Source: an uncultured Bacteroidaceae bacterium
GTDB taxonomy: Bacteria; Bacteroidota; Bacteroidia; Bacteroidales; Bacteroidaceae
Direction: 5' to 3'
DNA: 63,572 bases
Assembly (NCBI GenBank): GCA_905235525.1
Contig: CAJOLW010000008.1
Location: 1-63,572 of the forward strand
Shown piece after piece: positions 10,601 to 18,183 of the stretch; within the stretch, counting starts at the first letter, position 1; every line of letters begins with the position of its first letter. Below the pieces are notes generated by a model. That model was not told where the DNA came from and made no database searches. It saw only the letters and a program-made list of their open reading frames with translations. The position numbers were made by a program, and so were the translations under genes.

Positions 10601-13600
10601 TGGGCGTGACAGCAAACGACCTGGTGAAGCGCTACTCCGTCGATGGCGGTGCTGCGTCCATCCAGTACAGCGAGAGTTTCTCGGTGAGCGACAACGAATC
10701 GCGCTATGTGCATTATCCCGGCATCGACGATCTGAGTCAGGTGACTGCCGGAGGAATAAGTGTGCTGAAGACTTTTGTCCAGTCATGCAAGCAATGGTTC
10801 GAGATCAACGGGAAAAATGCCAGTCACAATCCTGCAGAGATAATTTCATTTGACGACAACAACAAAGAGGCGATTGAAATTCAGGCTGGCGGCAGTTACC
10901 TCCAGTTCACCATCACTCCTGCCATGTCCCTCAATGTCCACGACAAGAACACGATGTCGGAGACCAACAGCAAGAAGTTTGGCTTCACGCTGGGATTGGC
11001 CAGCAAGTCGAGCCTGATAGTGGATGCCTACCGCACAGGCAGCGCCTACACGATAGACACCACCGCCAACGCCTTCAACAAAATCTCCTACGAGATGATG
11101 GAGAAGGTGCGCAATGGCAGTCTGGGCAGCAACCCAACAACCTACATGGGCTATAACGAGAAAGTCTATTCCAGTTTCGTCTTCCGCACTCGTGGCGGTG
11201 TGACCTGCCAGCCCTACGAGGATGAGCGCACCACGAAATGGTACCAGCCGGGTACCGTGCTCGATGTGGCAACTGTTCCTGTTGACAAGCCACGCATCTG
11301 GATTGACGAGCCGGTGAAGAGCAACGTGCCTTTCGGCGAGCCGGCACGCTTCAAACTCCACTTCGCCAACGAGTCGGACTATCCCGAACAAGCCACCTAC
11401 GTGTTCAACTACTTCCTGCTGGCAAACAGCAACCCCAACGGAGCCAAGGTCTTTGTGGACGGCACACCCATCAACTCGCAGGGCGTGAACATCACACTCT
11501 ACCCCACCCATGACAAGAACAATGAAGTCAATGTCATCACCAAGGAAATAGAGGTATATCCCGGCACGGGATTCGACTACAACGACCTGACCCTGTGCTT
11601 CTACGACCCCAACGATGTCAACCGTGTGTTCGACACCAAGTTCTCTGCCCACTTTGTGCCCACTGCCGGCAAGGTGAGCATCAACTCGCCCAGCAACAAC
11701 TGGGTGATGAACACCGAGAGCCCCTACGACGGAAAGCGTCAGGGATGGTACATGCCGGTGCGCATCGACGGCTTCGACACCAACTACCGAGGCTTCGACC
11801 ACATCGAACTGCAGTACAAACTCTCCACCCAAGGCGACAAAGACTGGGTGAACGTGTGCTCCTACTATGCCAACGACTCGCTGAGGGCAAAGGCAAGCGG
11901 CATGACCGACACCATCCCGAACAGCGGAACCATCATCGCCAAGTTCTACGGCGAGGTGGACCCCGTGGAGCAGTACTATGACCTGCGGGCAGTGAGTTAC
12001 TGCCGGCACGGAAACGGATTCCTGACCGGCACCTCGCCTGTGCTGCAAGGAATCAAGGACACGCGACTGCCCGAACTCTTCGGCACGCCGGAACCTGTGA
12101 ACGGCATCCTGGGCATCGGCGACGACCTGAAGATCACCTTCTCTGAACCCATCGCGGGCAACTACCTGAGCAAGATTAACAACTTCGAACTGCTCGGCAC
12201 GCCCACCAACAACGACATCTCCACCTCGACGTCCCTCACCTTCAACGAAGGCATGTCAATGGCAACCTCGCAAGGCACACGCAACCTGTCGAACAAGAGT
12301 TTCACCGTTGACGTGATGCTGAACCCCGCCACGAACACGGACGAAATGGTGGTGTTCTCGCACGGCGGCACGGAGAACGGCGTGATGTTCGGACTGACTG
12401 CCGACCACCGGCTGACTGCCACCGTGAACAACCAGACCGCCGTGTCAGACAGCATCGTCAAGTTCAACAACCAACTGTCAGAGGTGGCTTACGTGCTCGA
12501 CCAGAGCGGCACGGGCATGACGGTGACGTTCTTCGACGGCAGCAAGCAGATAGGCAGCAAGGAACTCACGGGCAAGTACGAGAACAGCGGCTACCTGTAT
12601 CTGGGCACCGACTTCTGGGAGGGCAAGAAGGACTACCAGGGCGAGATGCTGGAATTCCGCCTGTGGAACCGCGCCATGACAGCGTCAGAACTCAATGAAT
12701 ACGGCAAGAAGCAACTGACGGGCTATGAGAGCGGACTCATAGACTACTACCGCATGAACGAGGGAATAGGCGAGATATGTTATGACCGCGCCGCCGGCAG
12801 CAACGACCTCTTCCTGTGGAACACCAGTTGGAGACGGCCTGCGGGCATCTCCTTGAAACTGGACGGCAAGCAGGGACTGAGGCTGAAGCCCGACAAGTTC
12901 ATGCGCTCCAAACTGCACGACTACACGCTGATGTTCTGGTTCCGCACCTCCGACAAGCACTCCACCCTCTTCTCCAACGGCCCTGCCACGGCTGAGACGC
13001 TCGCCGAAGGGGCTAACAACCAGATCAACATCGGCATTGACGACTACAGACTCTATGTGCGCTCGGACGGATGGCAGAGGAACATCAACACCTTTGTCAG
13101 CAGCGGCGAATGGCACCACTTCATCATGACGGTGTCCCGCTCGCAAAACGTGGCGAATGTCTATGTGGACCAGAACATGGTGGATGCCTTTGCTGCCGAT
13201 AACCTGGCAGGCATATCGGGTGACCACATCGCCTTGGGAGCCACCTACGTGGACAAGAACACGCCGACCGACGTGATGACCGGCAACATCGACGAGGTGG
13301 GCATGTTCGAGAGCGTGCTGCCCCTCAGGCTCCTCAACGAGTTCACCACCCACACGCCGATTGGTACGGCAAGTTCGCTCATGACCTACCTGAACTTCGA
13401 GCAATCGGTGAGGACGGACAACAACACCATGCGGCTGGAACCTACTGGCATCAGCATCAAGCGCTACAAGGACAACCAAGGATACATCGTGGCGCGACAG
13501 GACACGCTCGTCAGCAGCATCGACCCCGCCATCGCCGACCGCCGCACCTATGCGCCGATGGTGAGCAACTCGCAACTGGAAAACCTGAATTTCACCTATG

Positions 13601-15435
13601 CCGTCAACGACAACCAGTTGCTCGTGAACATCAAGGAGCCTAACTACACCATCGAGAAGACCAATGTCTATCTCACCGTGAAGGAGGTTCCAGACCTGAG
13701 GGGCAACCTGCTGGCAAGCCCCATCACGATGAACGTCTATGTCTATCGCAACCCGCTGAGATGGAACGTGAGCCAGATTACCCAGAACATGCACTACGGC
13801 GAGGAAATCACCATGGAGGCAACCATCCGCAACATGACCGGCGAACGCCAAATCTACGAACTGAAGGAACTGCCTGTGTGGATCACCGCCTCGCAGACCA
13901 GCGGCGTCATCAATGCACTGAGCGAGCAGACCATCACCTTCACCGTTTCGCCTTACATCAATATAGGTACGTACAACGAACAGATAGACTTGATTGACGA
14001 CAGCCAGATGTCGGAGCCGCTGTCGTTGACCCTGAACGTGCGCGGCGACTCGCCCGAGTGGACTGTCAACAAGAATCGGAAGCAGAACGACCCGTCCATG
14101 ATGATGGTGGCGCGAGTGAAGATTGACGGTGTGGTGGCCAACTCGACGGAGGACATCGTGGCTGTATTCAACGATGACGTACAGGTAATGGGAGTGGCAC
14201 ACATCGAGATTGACAACATGGCCAACGCCAACGAGGCACTTGCCTACCTGACCATCTATGGGAAAGACGGCGAGAAACTGAACTTCGGATTCTACGACGC
14301 CTCGACGGGTAAAATATACGAGTTGGTCATCAACGACGAGACGGAAGGCGTCTTCAAGAAGGATGCCGTCGTGGGCAACACCACCAGCCCCGTCGAATTG
14401 AGAAACGAGTTCTACGACGTGCAGCAGATAAGACTGAAGAAGGGATGGAACTGGGTGAGTTTCAATGTGGTGCCACCAAGCCAAACCACCGTGGGAGGTT
14501 TCCTGAACCGCAACACGAACTGGGAGCCGGGCGACAAGATCATGACGGTCAACGGCACCACCACAAAGCAATACACCTGCCATGCGGACCAAACCGCCCG
14601 ACACGGTTACAGGTGGGATGAAGAAGACCAAGTCATCGACATCGACCCCACCATGATGTATCAGGTCTATTCCATGAGCGACAAGAACATCTACATCACA
14701 GGATACCTTGCAAGCATCAGGAATGTGACCGTGCACCAGAACTGGAACCGACTGGGATACACGCAGTCCATCAACCTGCCTCTGGCACAGGCCATGAACT
14801 CCTATGCCGACCAGGCCAGCGAGGGCGACGTGGTGAAGTCGCAGGATGCGTTCGCTGTGGCGACAATGACCGACAACGGCATCATCTGGAAGGGTGACCT
14901 GAAGTATCTGGAGGCTGGCAAGGGCTACATGCTGAAACGACTTGCAGCCGGCGACATCTCTTTCACCTACCCGACCTACTTCACCGACAGCCGCTACCAT
15001 ACCACTGCCATGGCTCCTGCCCGAGTCGTGAACTCTGCCACGACGATGAACATCGTGGCGAGCGTCAGCGGCGTCGAGGTGGAGGAAGGCGACAAACTGG
15101 TGGCATACCTCGACGGTGAGCGGATGGCAGAAGCGGTGGCTGACGACGAGCAGATCTACTACCTGAACATCGGCACCGACACCCGGAGCACGGAGACCAT
15201 CAACTTCGTGATGGAACGCGACGGAGAACCTGTCGTAACGGCGAGAAGCGCCATACGCTATGAGGCCAACCAGGTGCTCGGCACGCCTAACGAGCCGACC
15301 GACATCAGTTTCGTCTCGCTCGACACGATACCGCAGGACGGCAAGTGGTACACCATATCGGGCATCCTGCTGCCTGAAAAGCCGACACAAGCCGGACTGT
15401 ACATCTACAACGGAAAGGTGATAATTATTAAGTAA
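4621..15435 (+). CDS. Giant modular secreted protein A (about 3604 aa)
   Basis: The start at 4621 places a signal peptide (KSIYLAILLALFTTTAYA) at the N-terminus; the longer frame adds only 11 residues. Modules in order: fn3-like strands near residue 300; two GLUG/beta-helix-like segments (about 460-700 and 690-960); two carboxypeptidase-regulatory-like folds (about 1173-1235 and 1273-1345); a long core without recognised domains (about 1360-2330) with LRDPPGSNSYAYIEEGSKL and WIGPKADLFIG; a Big_5-like Ig module (about 2478); two LamG/jelly-roll modules (about 2536-2693 and 2743-2903); Ig-like modules; and a C-terminal tail GLYIYNGKVIIIK resembling short T9SS sorting tails. Residue positions match those in the oppositely oriented paralogue at 18666-29459 almost one for one. 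A 107-bp gap separates it from a lipoprotein gene. Likely a cell-surface adhesin or glycan-binding protein; substrate unknown. Confidence 0.85.
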   Translation: MNQQQNQNCKWLHIKSIYLAILLALFTTTAYADDYMQKESNYTATVMGVDRIQFNLPTQYDGVFNEGISEGHVYVTVDGGSRQNLFDWRADKYNYLTSDDESGKLLISAFQGGTFQLAGKTMGGTKTFTAGGTTYYTVRYTDSDDDHFETTVIWTVPYEMRGHKLKFELWAHIEDRDRNWYVPKDNNDKSRFRELTTWDCPAAPQVSVLMNDPMLAVENDHVNELMLTYSITARSVNSATIHYTDALTGQTYSKSLNKDLVGKAYIPADRPWKDVYIDASVKDMEGNNVPGTILSEKKSSKMLHYPKNLQVRINNAGEAVLTWDVDNSDLADLTDADKFEIQRNTTGSTARIDPNWTTISGEIDYEQGKAHYTMTDKTLLNNYTGQKVAYRIRRIYSSVWKWADNSGYAFYELPTLLALPGVVNAQVTRSQTWNDDQHLAQFSFDFDPTSYPAGYIVLRTAADWQKFAQRVNNGETTLCAAMANDIDLGTTVVQVGDSKAHAYAGTFMGNGHKLTFNWQGGSKVTAPFRYVDNATFISLHTAGTLKSSNKFLSGLIGEVSKDGSGALIESCHSSVTINSSINGDATNGAFIGYVPSYCNVTIRNSKFDGSFEGSQCDHNGGIVGYIPWYVNLTIDHCLFAPDHISTKYDGCETWVRMGTDTNKLTLIDSHATREYNPKYDSQGYFHISTSDDWVTFRDMVIEANGQRDVNVCLDADIKTVYSVGFLQDIPYRGTFDGNGHTLDVDISGLTSTGGLDFIAPFCRVNNATIKNMHVTGKVKAGIHTAGLVGSVQGTGKLNIERVWVSVDVTTVSTHLGGIVGHSHDGVVSMSDCRYDGKLTGTESGSHNTFAGAIIGWCDGGNWTIHRVYDQSTRDKVYWFFYCIDYSKSSTNWTSWGGNDNSSLTVTHNSWSNVNYYNKSDQNEVASLMNGEETGSWHLVDGKAVPVMESVPKKEDLTPESLLATLGDGWQIDGETVVPKAYHPGMVWDYRSKLLLRINMEGENGVDHKIVDLSSTDAITKQTFTQELTRKCVEYSFDLLAIRGSSPLHFSEFAGDTLVVPVQKADKGDLKNYRFLNNDRITKLEAITKQSSVQLVWETSGGDHDFFRVLRRKHTTDANAQFTDTIATNLDQMLYEDNTVLVQQAYDYRVESVWQCEGTHVESMIAQGGCKTTGLIEGYVRMADGTAMAGVTLTCVPKSGASGADSRYEVKTDSMGYYAFRDLPYQTNGKYEVTAISSGDAGSFTSPNANGEVNFTPSSNWTQDFNFFLDTYYIYSGNVYYRDTSIPVPGVSFKLDGQPMHDANKQAIITDTQGAFELSIPRGSHSVQAVKDGHYFANDGYLINKDATEDSTLYNFVKNVAGVALWDSTTVVLHGRVVGGDIQGSKALGRSLSQNNLGDSLKIVMQLEGDNTSWLIRKQNDETVKSADYAVAFGVDDKDTTRVNVTRHTLTIRPDEKTGEYVVALHPAKYKVIEVSAQGYPTLFQQGKVGETLDLSFKVKGDTCMYNRIYHAVPDVEVKQFNPRDEQYFGTKQITSTDNIGNRSEIATFYYTKQENGDSIATYAFGYPVFMAGTPYGWFLQACEKYYWNNQPTNKVDIVNLNGGRVSIQNAMLSKNEATEVELDENGGGSYVFTPDANNFLLTGDAALKNVSITLEYDNTFFDIKPVKGEMIRGYVMVSTPKKNGRKGVVAGVPHLFEILRDPPGSNSYAYIEEGSKLSYGYTFDLNGSAGIKFALNKGENANFYNGTVIVPPAGSGTEAGTITETSKKNVFAIDAITTFGFNWTYSYNFDVTERIQTRTGEKWIGPKADLFIGMTDEVVVEDAIAVRAIPEDIYQLLKTHEGGSFEAKDTLGNKVTIKVPIGTMKVLAQGKGSDGKPVYLVRDEVMAIGPRLQSTFIHSQNYIETELLPDLIKLRNSMLLPVGTSTDYAQQLANQKGQTTYISNVAENHELYGFDYITVLPQDNKIYVGDSISTLNKTVERWIGFLTKNEMEKLGVTANDLVKRYSVDGGAASIQYSESFSVSDNESRYVHYPGIDDLSQVTAGGISVLKTFVQSCKQWFEINGKNASHNPAEIISFDDNNKEAIEIQAGGSYLQFTITPAMSLNVHDKNTMSETNSKKFGFTLGLASKSSLIVDAYRTGSAYTIDTTANAFNKISYEMMEKVRNGSLGSNPTTYMGYNEKVYSSFVFRTRGGVTCQPYEDERTTKWYQPGTVLDVATVPVDKPRIWIDEPVKSNVPFGEPARFKLHFANESDYPEQATYVFNYFLLANSNPNGAKVFVDGTPINSQGVNITLYPTHDKNNEVNVITKEIEVYPGTGFDYNDLTLCFYDPNDVNRVFDTKFSAHFVPTAGKVSINSPSNNWVMNTESPYDGKRQGWYMPVRIDGFDTNYRGFDHIELQYKLSTQGDKDWVNVCSYYANDSLRAKASGMTDTIPNSGTIIAKFYGEVDPVEQYYDLRAVSYCRHGNGFLTGTSPVLQGIKDTRLPELFGTPEPVNGILGIGDDLKITFSEPIAGNYLSKINNFELLGTPTNNDISTSTSLTFNEGMSMATSQGTRNLSNKSFTVDVMLNPATNTDEMVVFSHGGTENGVMFGLTADHRLTATVNNQTAVSDSIVKFNNQLSEVAYVLDQSGTGMTVTFFDGSKQIGSKELTGKYENSGYLYLGTDFWEGKKDYQGEMLEFRLWNRAMTASELNEYGKKQLTGYESGLIDYYRMNEGIGEICYDRAAGSNDLFLWNTSWRRPAGISLKLDGKQGLRLKPDKFMRSKLHDYTLMFWFRTSDKHSTLFSNGPATAETLAEGANNQINIGIDDYRLYVRSDGWQRNINTFVSSGEWHHFIMTVSRSQNVANVYVDQNMVDAFAADNLAGISGDHIALGATYVDKNTPTDVMTGNIDEVGMFESVLPLRLLNEFTTHTPIGTASSLMTYLNFEQSVRTDNNTMRLEPTGISIKRYKDNQGYIVARQDTLVSSIDPAIADRRTYAPMVSNSQLENLNFTYAVNDNQLLVNIKEPNYTIEKTNVYLTVKEVPDLRGNLLASPITMNVYVYRNPLRWNVSQITQNMHYGEEITMEATIRNMTGERQIYELKELPVWITASQTSGVINALSEQTITFTVSPYINIGTYNEQIDLIDDSQMSEPLSLTLNVRGDSPEWTVNKNRKQNDPSMMMVARVKIDGVVANSTEDIVAVFNDDVQVMGVAHIEIDNMANANEALAYLTIYGKDGEKLNFGFYDASTGKIYELVINDETEGVFKKDAVVGNTTSPVELRNEFYDVQQIRLKKGWNWVSFNVVPPSQTTVGGFLNRNTNWEPGDKIMTVNGTTTKQYTCHADQTARHGYRWDEEDQVIDIDPTMMYQVYSMSDKNIYITGYLASIRNVTVHQNWNRLGYTQSINLPLAQAMNSYADQASEGDVVKSQDAFAVATMTDNGIIWKGDLKYLEAGKGYMLKRLAAGDISFTYPTYFTDSRYHTTAMAPARVVNSATTMNIVASVSGVEVEEGDKLVAYLDGERMAEAVADDEQIYYLNIGTDTRSTETINFVMERDGEPVVTARSAIRYEANQVLGTPNEPTDISFVSLDTIPQDGKWYTISGILLPEKPTQAGLYIYNGKVIIIK

Positions 15436-15440
15436 CGGAC

Positions 15441-15500
15441 AACCACAGACTACGCGGATGGAAGCCTTCTGGCTCTGTCCGTCCGCGGATGTCTGCGGTT
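15441..15500. other. Imperfect inverted repeat between giant A and its lipoprotein
   Basis: AACCACAGACTACGCGGA and TCCGCGGATGTCTGCGGTT are near-complementary around a loop of about 23 nt. No T-run follows, so it may stabilise or split the transcript rather than end it. The right-hand cassette lacks this gap: there the lipoprotein start overlaps the giant gene's stop. Confidence 0.6.
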
Positions 15501-15542
15501 TCATCGAAACGATTTCAGTTATATCAAAACGATTTCAAGGAT

Positions 15543-15995
15543 ATGAAGATTAAGTTATTCTTATTGAGCATGGTGATGGGCTTCATGACATGGGGATGCT
15601 CATCGGGTGATGACTCGGAGGACTCTGAACAGACGACGGCAGGCACGGAAGCCCGCCCCACCTGGCAGGTGCCCAACTATGACCTCTACGAGCAGACCAT
15701 GACCGTTGAGGTGCAGTTGCAGGACGCACTGCAGACCTACGCCTCGGCGAACGACCTGATGTGCGCCACGGTCGGCGGCGAGGTGCGTGGCGTGACCTCC
15801 CCCACGCGGGTTGGCGACCAGTGGTGGTTCCCCCTCATCGTGGCTTCCAACGAAACCAACGTGGACATCCAATTGTCCTACTACTGCGAGTCGCTGCACC
15901 GCATCTTCACCACCAACTGGACCACGTTCGACGCCTCTGTCGCTCCAATGGGTGACGGCGGCATCTACAAGCCGACATTCGTCAGCATGGAATGA
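15543..15995 (+). CDS. Small lipoprotein paired with giant protein A
   Basis: Starting at ATG 15543 (the open frame begins earlier, but only this start gives a signal peptide), the 150-residue product begins MKIKLFLLSMVMGFMTWGCS. This is a lipoprotein signal with the modified cysteine at 19 followed by an acidic Ser/Asp linker, a tether often linked with surface export in Bacteroidetes. The rest is one compact beta domain with NDLMCATVGGEVRGV and YYCESLHRIF. The partner of giant B (18184-18666) has the same domain, with ADLMCAVLGGEVRAV and YYCDKLHRIF. The pattern also resembles repeats near the C-termini of the giant proteins (EDIVAVFNDDVQVMGVA). I infer an anchoring or assembly partner. Function not established. 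Confidence 0.75.
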   Translation: MKIKLFLLSMVMGFMTWGCSSGDDSEDSEQTTAGTEARPTWQVPNYDLYEQTMTVEVQLQDALQTYASANDLMCATVGGEVRGVTSPTRVGDQWWFPLIVASNETNVDIQLSYYCESLHRIFTTNWTTFDASVAPMGDGGIYKPTFVSME

Positions 15996-15999
15996 AGAT

Positions 16000-16209
16000 T
16001 TCAAGTTTCGTATGTTTTATTTTGGGGGAGTTAAAGGAGTTATAAGGAGTTAAAGGAGTTAAAGCCGATACTTTGGGCTGGTGGGAACTCCTCATGTGCA
16101 TGGTATCGGCTTTAACTCCTGAGCGTAGCGATAACTCCTCTAACTCCTTTAACTCCCCAAAAGTGGCTTTAACTCCTTTAACTCCTAAGAAGTTGAGCAC
16201 TTGCGAAGA
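16000..16209. repeat. GGAGTTAAAG element, copy A
   Basis: About 210 bp. The left end reads TCAAGTTTCGTATGTTTTAT, then GGAGTTAAAG-type units at about 10-bp spacing. A 16-bp perfect stem (GAGTTAAAGCCGATAC with GTATCGGCTTTAACTC) encloses a loop with opposite-strand CATGCACATGAGGAGTTCCC. Mirror units CTTTAACTCC follow, and the right end is GTTGAGCACTTGCGAA. It starts 5 bp after the lipoprotein stop. Confidence 0.85.
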
Positions 16210-16260
16210 TGAGATGAATGTAACGGCTTAGCACATGAATGAAACACGGTGCGGCCCAGC

Positions 16261-16317
16261 ATACAAAAAGAGCGCCCTCTCCTATCAATCAGGGAGAGGG
16301 CGCTCTTTTTTTTGTAT
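16261..16317. terminator. Strong bidirectional terminator at the convergence point
   Basis: Left arm ATACAAAAAGAGCGCCCTCT and its inverted copy (ending in nine T and GTAT) form a stem of at least 18 bp with U-runs on both strands. It separates the two convergent giant-protein transcripts. Confidence 0.85.
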
Positions 16318-16352
16318 GCTTGCGTATTCTTGCTTGTCAGTTCATGCGGGCA

Positions 16353-16457
16353 TCACTTCACTTCAACAGCGATGGCGTTGTACTTCTTGCCACCACGGTA
16401 GATGATGAGTTGGCCGTTCTCGATGACCTTCTTGCCGTCTGCCTCTTCAGCAGGAGT
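16353..16457 (-). pseudogene. Orphan C-terminal sorting-tail fragment
   Basis: The minus strand encodes 34 residues beginning TPAEEADGKKVIENGQLIIY and ending YNAIAVEVK before TGA. This is nearly identical to the last 34 residues of the GH10 xylanase at 29771 (TPAEEAEGKKVIENGQLIIY, ending YNAVGVEVK). No start codon or upstream passenger domain remains, and the tail is abutted out of frame by the stop codon of a small peptide gene. It looks like the leftover 3' end of a deleted T9SS-cargo gene, or a sorting tail left by recombination between cargo genes. Confidence 0.8.
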
Positions 16458-16606
16458 TATCGGTCTTCCTCGTCGTCGGAGAGATTGGGATTCCATCTGA
16501 AATTCTCGCCAGTAACAGAAGTTACAATCAAGAACTGCGGCGACTGTGGCCCATCGAAATACTGCATGGCAGGTTTAATATATGTCTTCTTCATCGCTGT
16601 ATTCAT
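16457..16606 (-). CDS. Small hypothetical peptide of the MKKTYIKP type
   Basis: A 49-codon frame begins ATGAATACAGCGATGAAG, with the first ATG overlapping the stop of the GLUG protein gene (ATGA) and a second ATG at 16594. The peptide contains MKKTYIKPAMQ, then an aromatic/acidic stretch ending NPNLSDDEEDR. Short peptides starting MKKTYIKP are frequent in Prevotella downstream of or near secreted-protein genes; their role is unknown to me. It is co-directional and translationally coupled, so it probably belongs to the giant B operon. Its 3' end joins the orphan sorting-tail fragment, so the gene may have been shortened. Confidence 0.55.
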   Translation of the reverse strand: MNTAMKKTYIKPAMQYFDGPQSPQFLIVTSVTGENFRWNPNLSDDEEDR

Positions 16607-18180
16607 TTGATTACCACTTTCCTACCATTCACTATATACACACCCTTCTCCGTCGGTGCACCATCCAGTTTCACGCCCGTCAATGTGTACCAGTCACTTG
16701 AATGGGTGAAGTTGACCGTCAATCCTTCAATCGCCGTCACGCCATCAAAATCTATGTCAAAGGCAGCCATGGAACGAATGCCTGCAGATGTTGTAGGTAT
16801 CATGAAATGAGCACGGCAGGAACGCAATGTGCGAGGGTTCTGGGAGTAGCCCAGCGTGTTGTTGCCTGACAGCATCACAATCTCATCTCTGTTTTCATCC
16901 GTAATGCTAAACGGCGAATAGGTTCCCTCGAACTGACCATCAGCACCAAATGCATTGCTGAAGGACACGGATGTGGGTTCTGCATGGGTCACGGTCACAT
17001 CACTGAATAGCACATTGATCAAATCCACTCCCGTATTGTTCCACTTGATAATGAATGGAGTACCTGCAGGAATCGTTGACGCATCTGTGAAGGTGAGGGT
17101 CAGCAAGCCCGTAGCGTCCAGGGATGTAGCGCTGCCGTTAAGCACCTTTGCCGTCACGCCATCCCCATCCAACACTGAACCGCTAAGGGTGAGGTCGAAG
17201 GGCAGACAGAGCGTGTTCCACTTTCCATCCTTGTAAAGTGTACGACCACTCAGTTCCACGTCGCACGTCTGACCATGATAGCCGTCGAGGATGGCACTAT
17301 TGTCATCATGGTCGCTCAACCGCACAATCGTGTTCGTGAAGCATGCCAATTCCGGTAGTTCTCCATCAGCAAAGACCCAGATACCATTGTCGAAGTCCCC
17401 TTTAAGGGCATCACCAACCAGTGTGGCATTGCCCGACATGGGCGTTTCGTCCAAGTTCACACGATAGAAGCATTTAGACAGAGTTCCGCTTTGGTTGTTT
17501 CCCGTGATACCCCCAGCAGAACTGACATCGTCCATCGTACAGGAGACATATACGCTTGATATCTCCGTTCCATTAAAGACGCCGGCAATGCCGCCCAAAT
17601 TATACGTGCCAGAATATTCGCCAGTTGCACCAACATTCCCACGGTTGTAGCAGTTGACAATCGTTCCGTGATTCTCTCCTGCAATGCCACCAGCAATCGT
17701 TCCAACGATATGAGCGTAATTGGCACACTGGCTAATGGTTCCCCTGTTGTAGGCGGCAATCCCTGCCGTACTGCTTGTGTACGTCGTCTCGGTATTGACG
17801 ACAAAGCCTGCCACTTTCAGGTGCTGAACTGTGCCACGAAGATAACCGAACAAACCAAGGACAGTACGGCTGTCGGAGGTGTTGATTTTCACCGTATAGC
17901 CCTGCCCGTCGAACGTGCCTTGGAAAGAATGGGTGTCATCATCGACAGTGCCTATCGGTGTCCAGTCGCTGCCCACATCAAGGTGCGCCATCAGTTTCAC
18001 GGTTTTGCCGCTATAATTATCGCCTGCATTGACTGCATTCCGAAGGGCTTCCAACTGAGCCTTCGTCCATACTTCAACGACCTCACCATCAGCATACACC
18101 GACATGACGGTACACAATAGCAATAGAATAGATAATAACCTTTTCACTATTCTGTGAGTTTTTAAGTTAAGTTTCGCCAT
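16603..18180 (-). CDS. Secreted GLUG-repeat protein with C-terminal sorting tail
   Basis: A 525-residue protein. A basic N-terminus and hydrophobic segment (RLLSILLLLCTVMSVYADG) form the signal peptide. Residues about 35-280 are GLUG-type beta-solenoid repeats: 'WTPIGT...FQGTFDGQGYTVKI', then LGLFGYLRGTVQHL, STAGIAAYNRGTISQC, AGGIAGENHGTIVNC and LGGIAGVFNGTEISSV. A beta-rich region (TLCLPFDLTLS at about 330) follows, and the chain ends GVYIVNGRKVVIK, a T9SS-like tail. It is the third gene of the operon with giant protein B and its lipoprotein, starting 3 bp after the lipoprotein stop. Giant proteins A and B contain similar GLUG segments. Probably a surface-attached adhesin-like accessory; the target is unknown. 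Confidence 0.8.
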   Translation of the reverse strand: MAKLNLKTHRIVKRLLSILLLLCTVMSVYADGEVVEVWTKAQLEALRNAVNAGDNYSGKTVKLMAHLDVGSDWTPIGTVDDDTHSFQGTFDGQGYTVKINTSDSRTVLGLFGYLRGTVQHLKVAGFVVNTETTYTSSTAGIAAYNRGTISQCANYAHIVGTIAGGIAGENHGTIVNCYNRGNVGATGEYSGTYNLGGIAGVFNGTEISSVYVSCTMDDVSSAGGITGNNQSGTLSKCFYRVNLDETPMSGNATLVGDALKGDFDNGIWVFADGELPELACFTNTIVRLSDHDDNSAILDGYHGQTCDVELSGRTLYKDGKWNTLCLPFDLTLSGSVLDGDGVTAKVLNGSATSLDATGLLTLTFTDASTIPAGTPFIIKWNNTGVDLINVLFSDVTVTHAEPTSVSFSNAFGADGQFEGTYSPFSITDENRDEIVMLSGNNTLGYSQNPRTLRSCRAHFMIPTTSAGIRSMAAFDIDFDGVTAIEGLTVNFTHSSDWYTLTGVKLDGAPTEKGVYIVNGRKVVIK

Positions 18181-18183
18181 TCC

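Noticed and set aside
12685-15504. 939-codon open frame on the minus strand
   Set aside because: Antisense to the LamG and C-terminal modules of giant A; a His/Val-rich shadow without motifs or a promoter.
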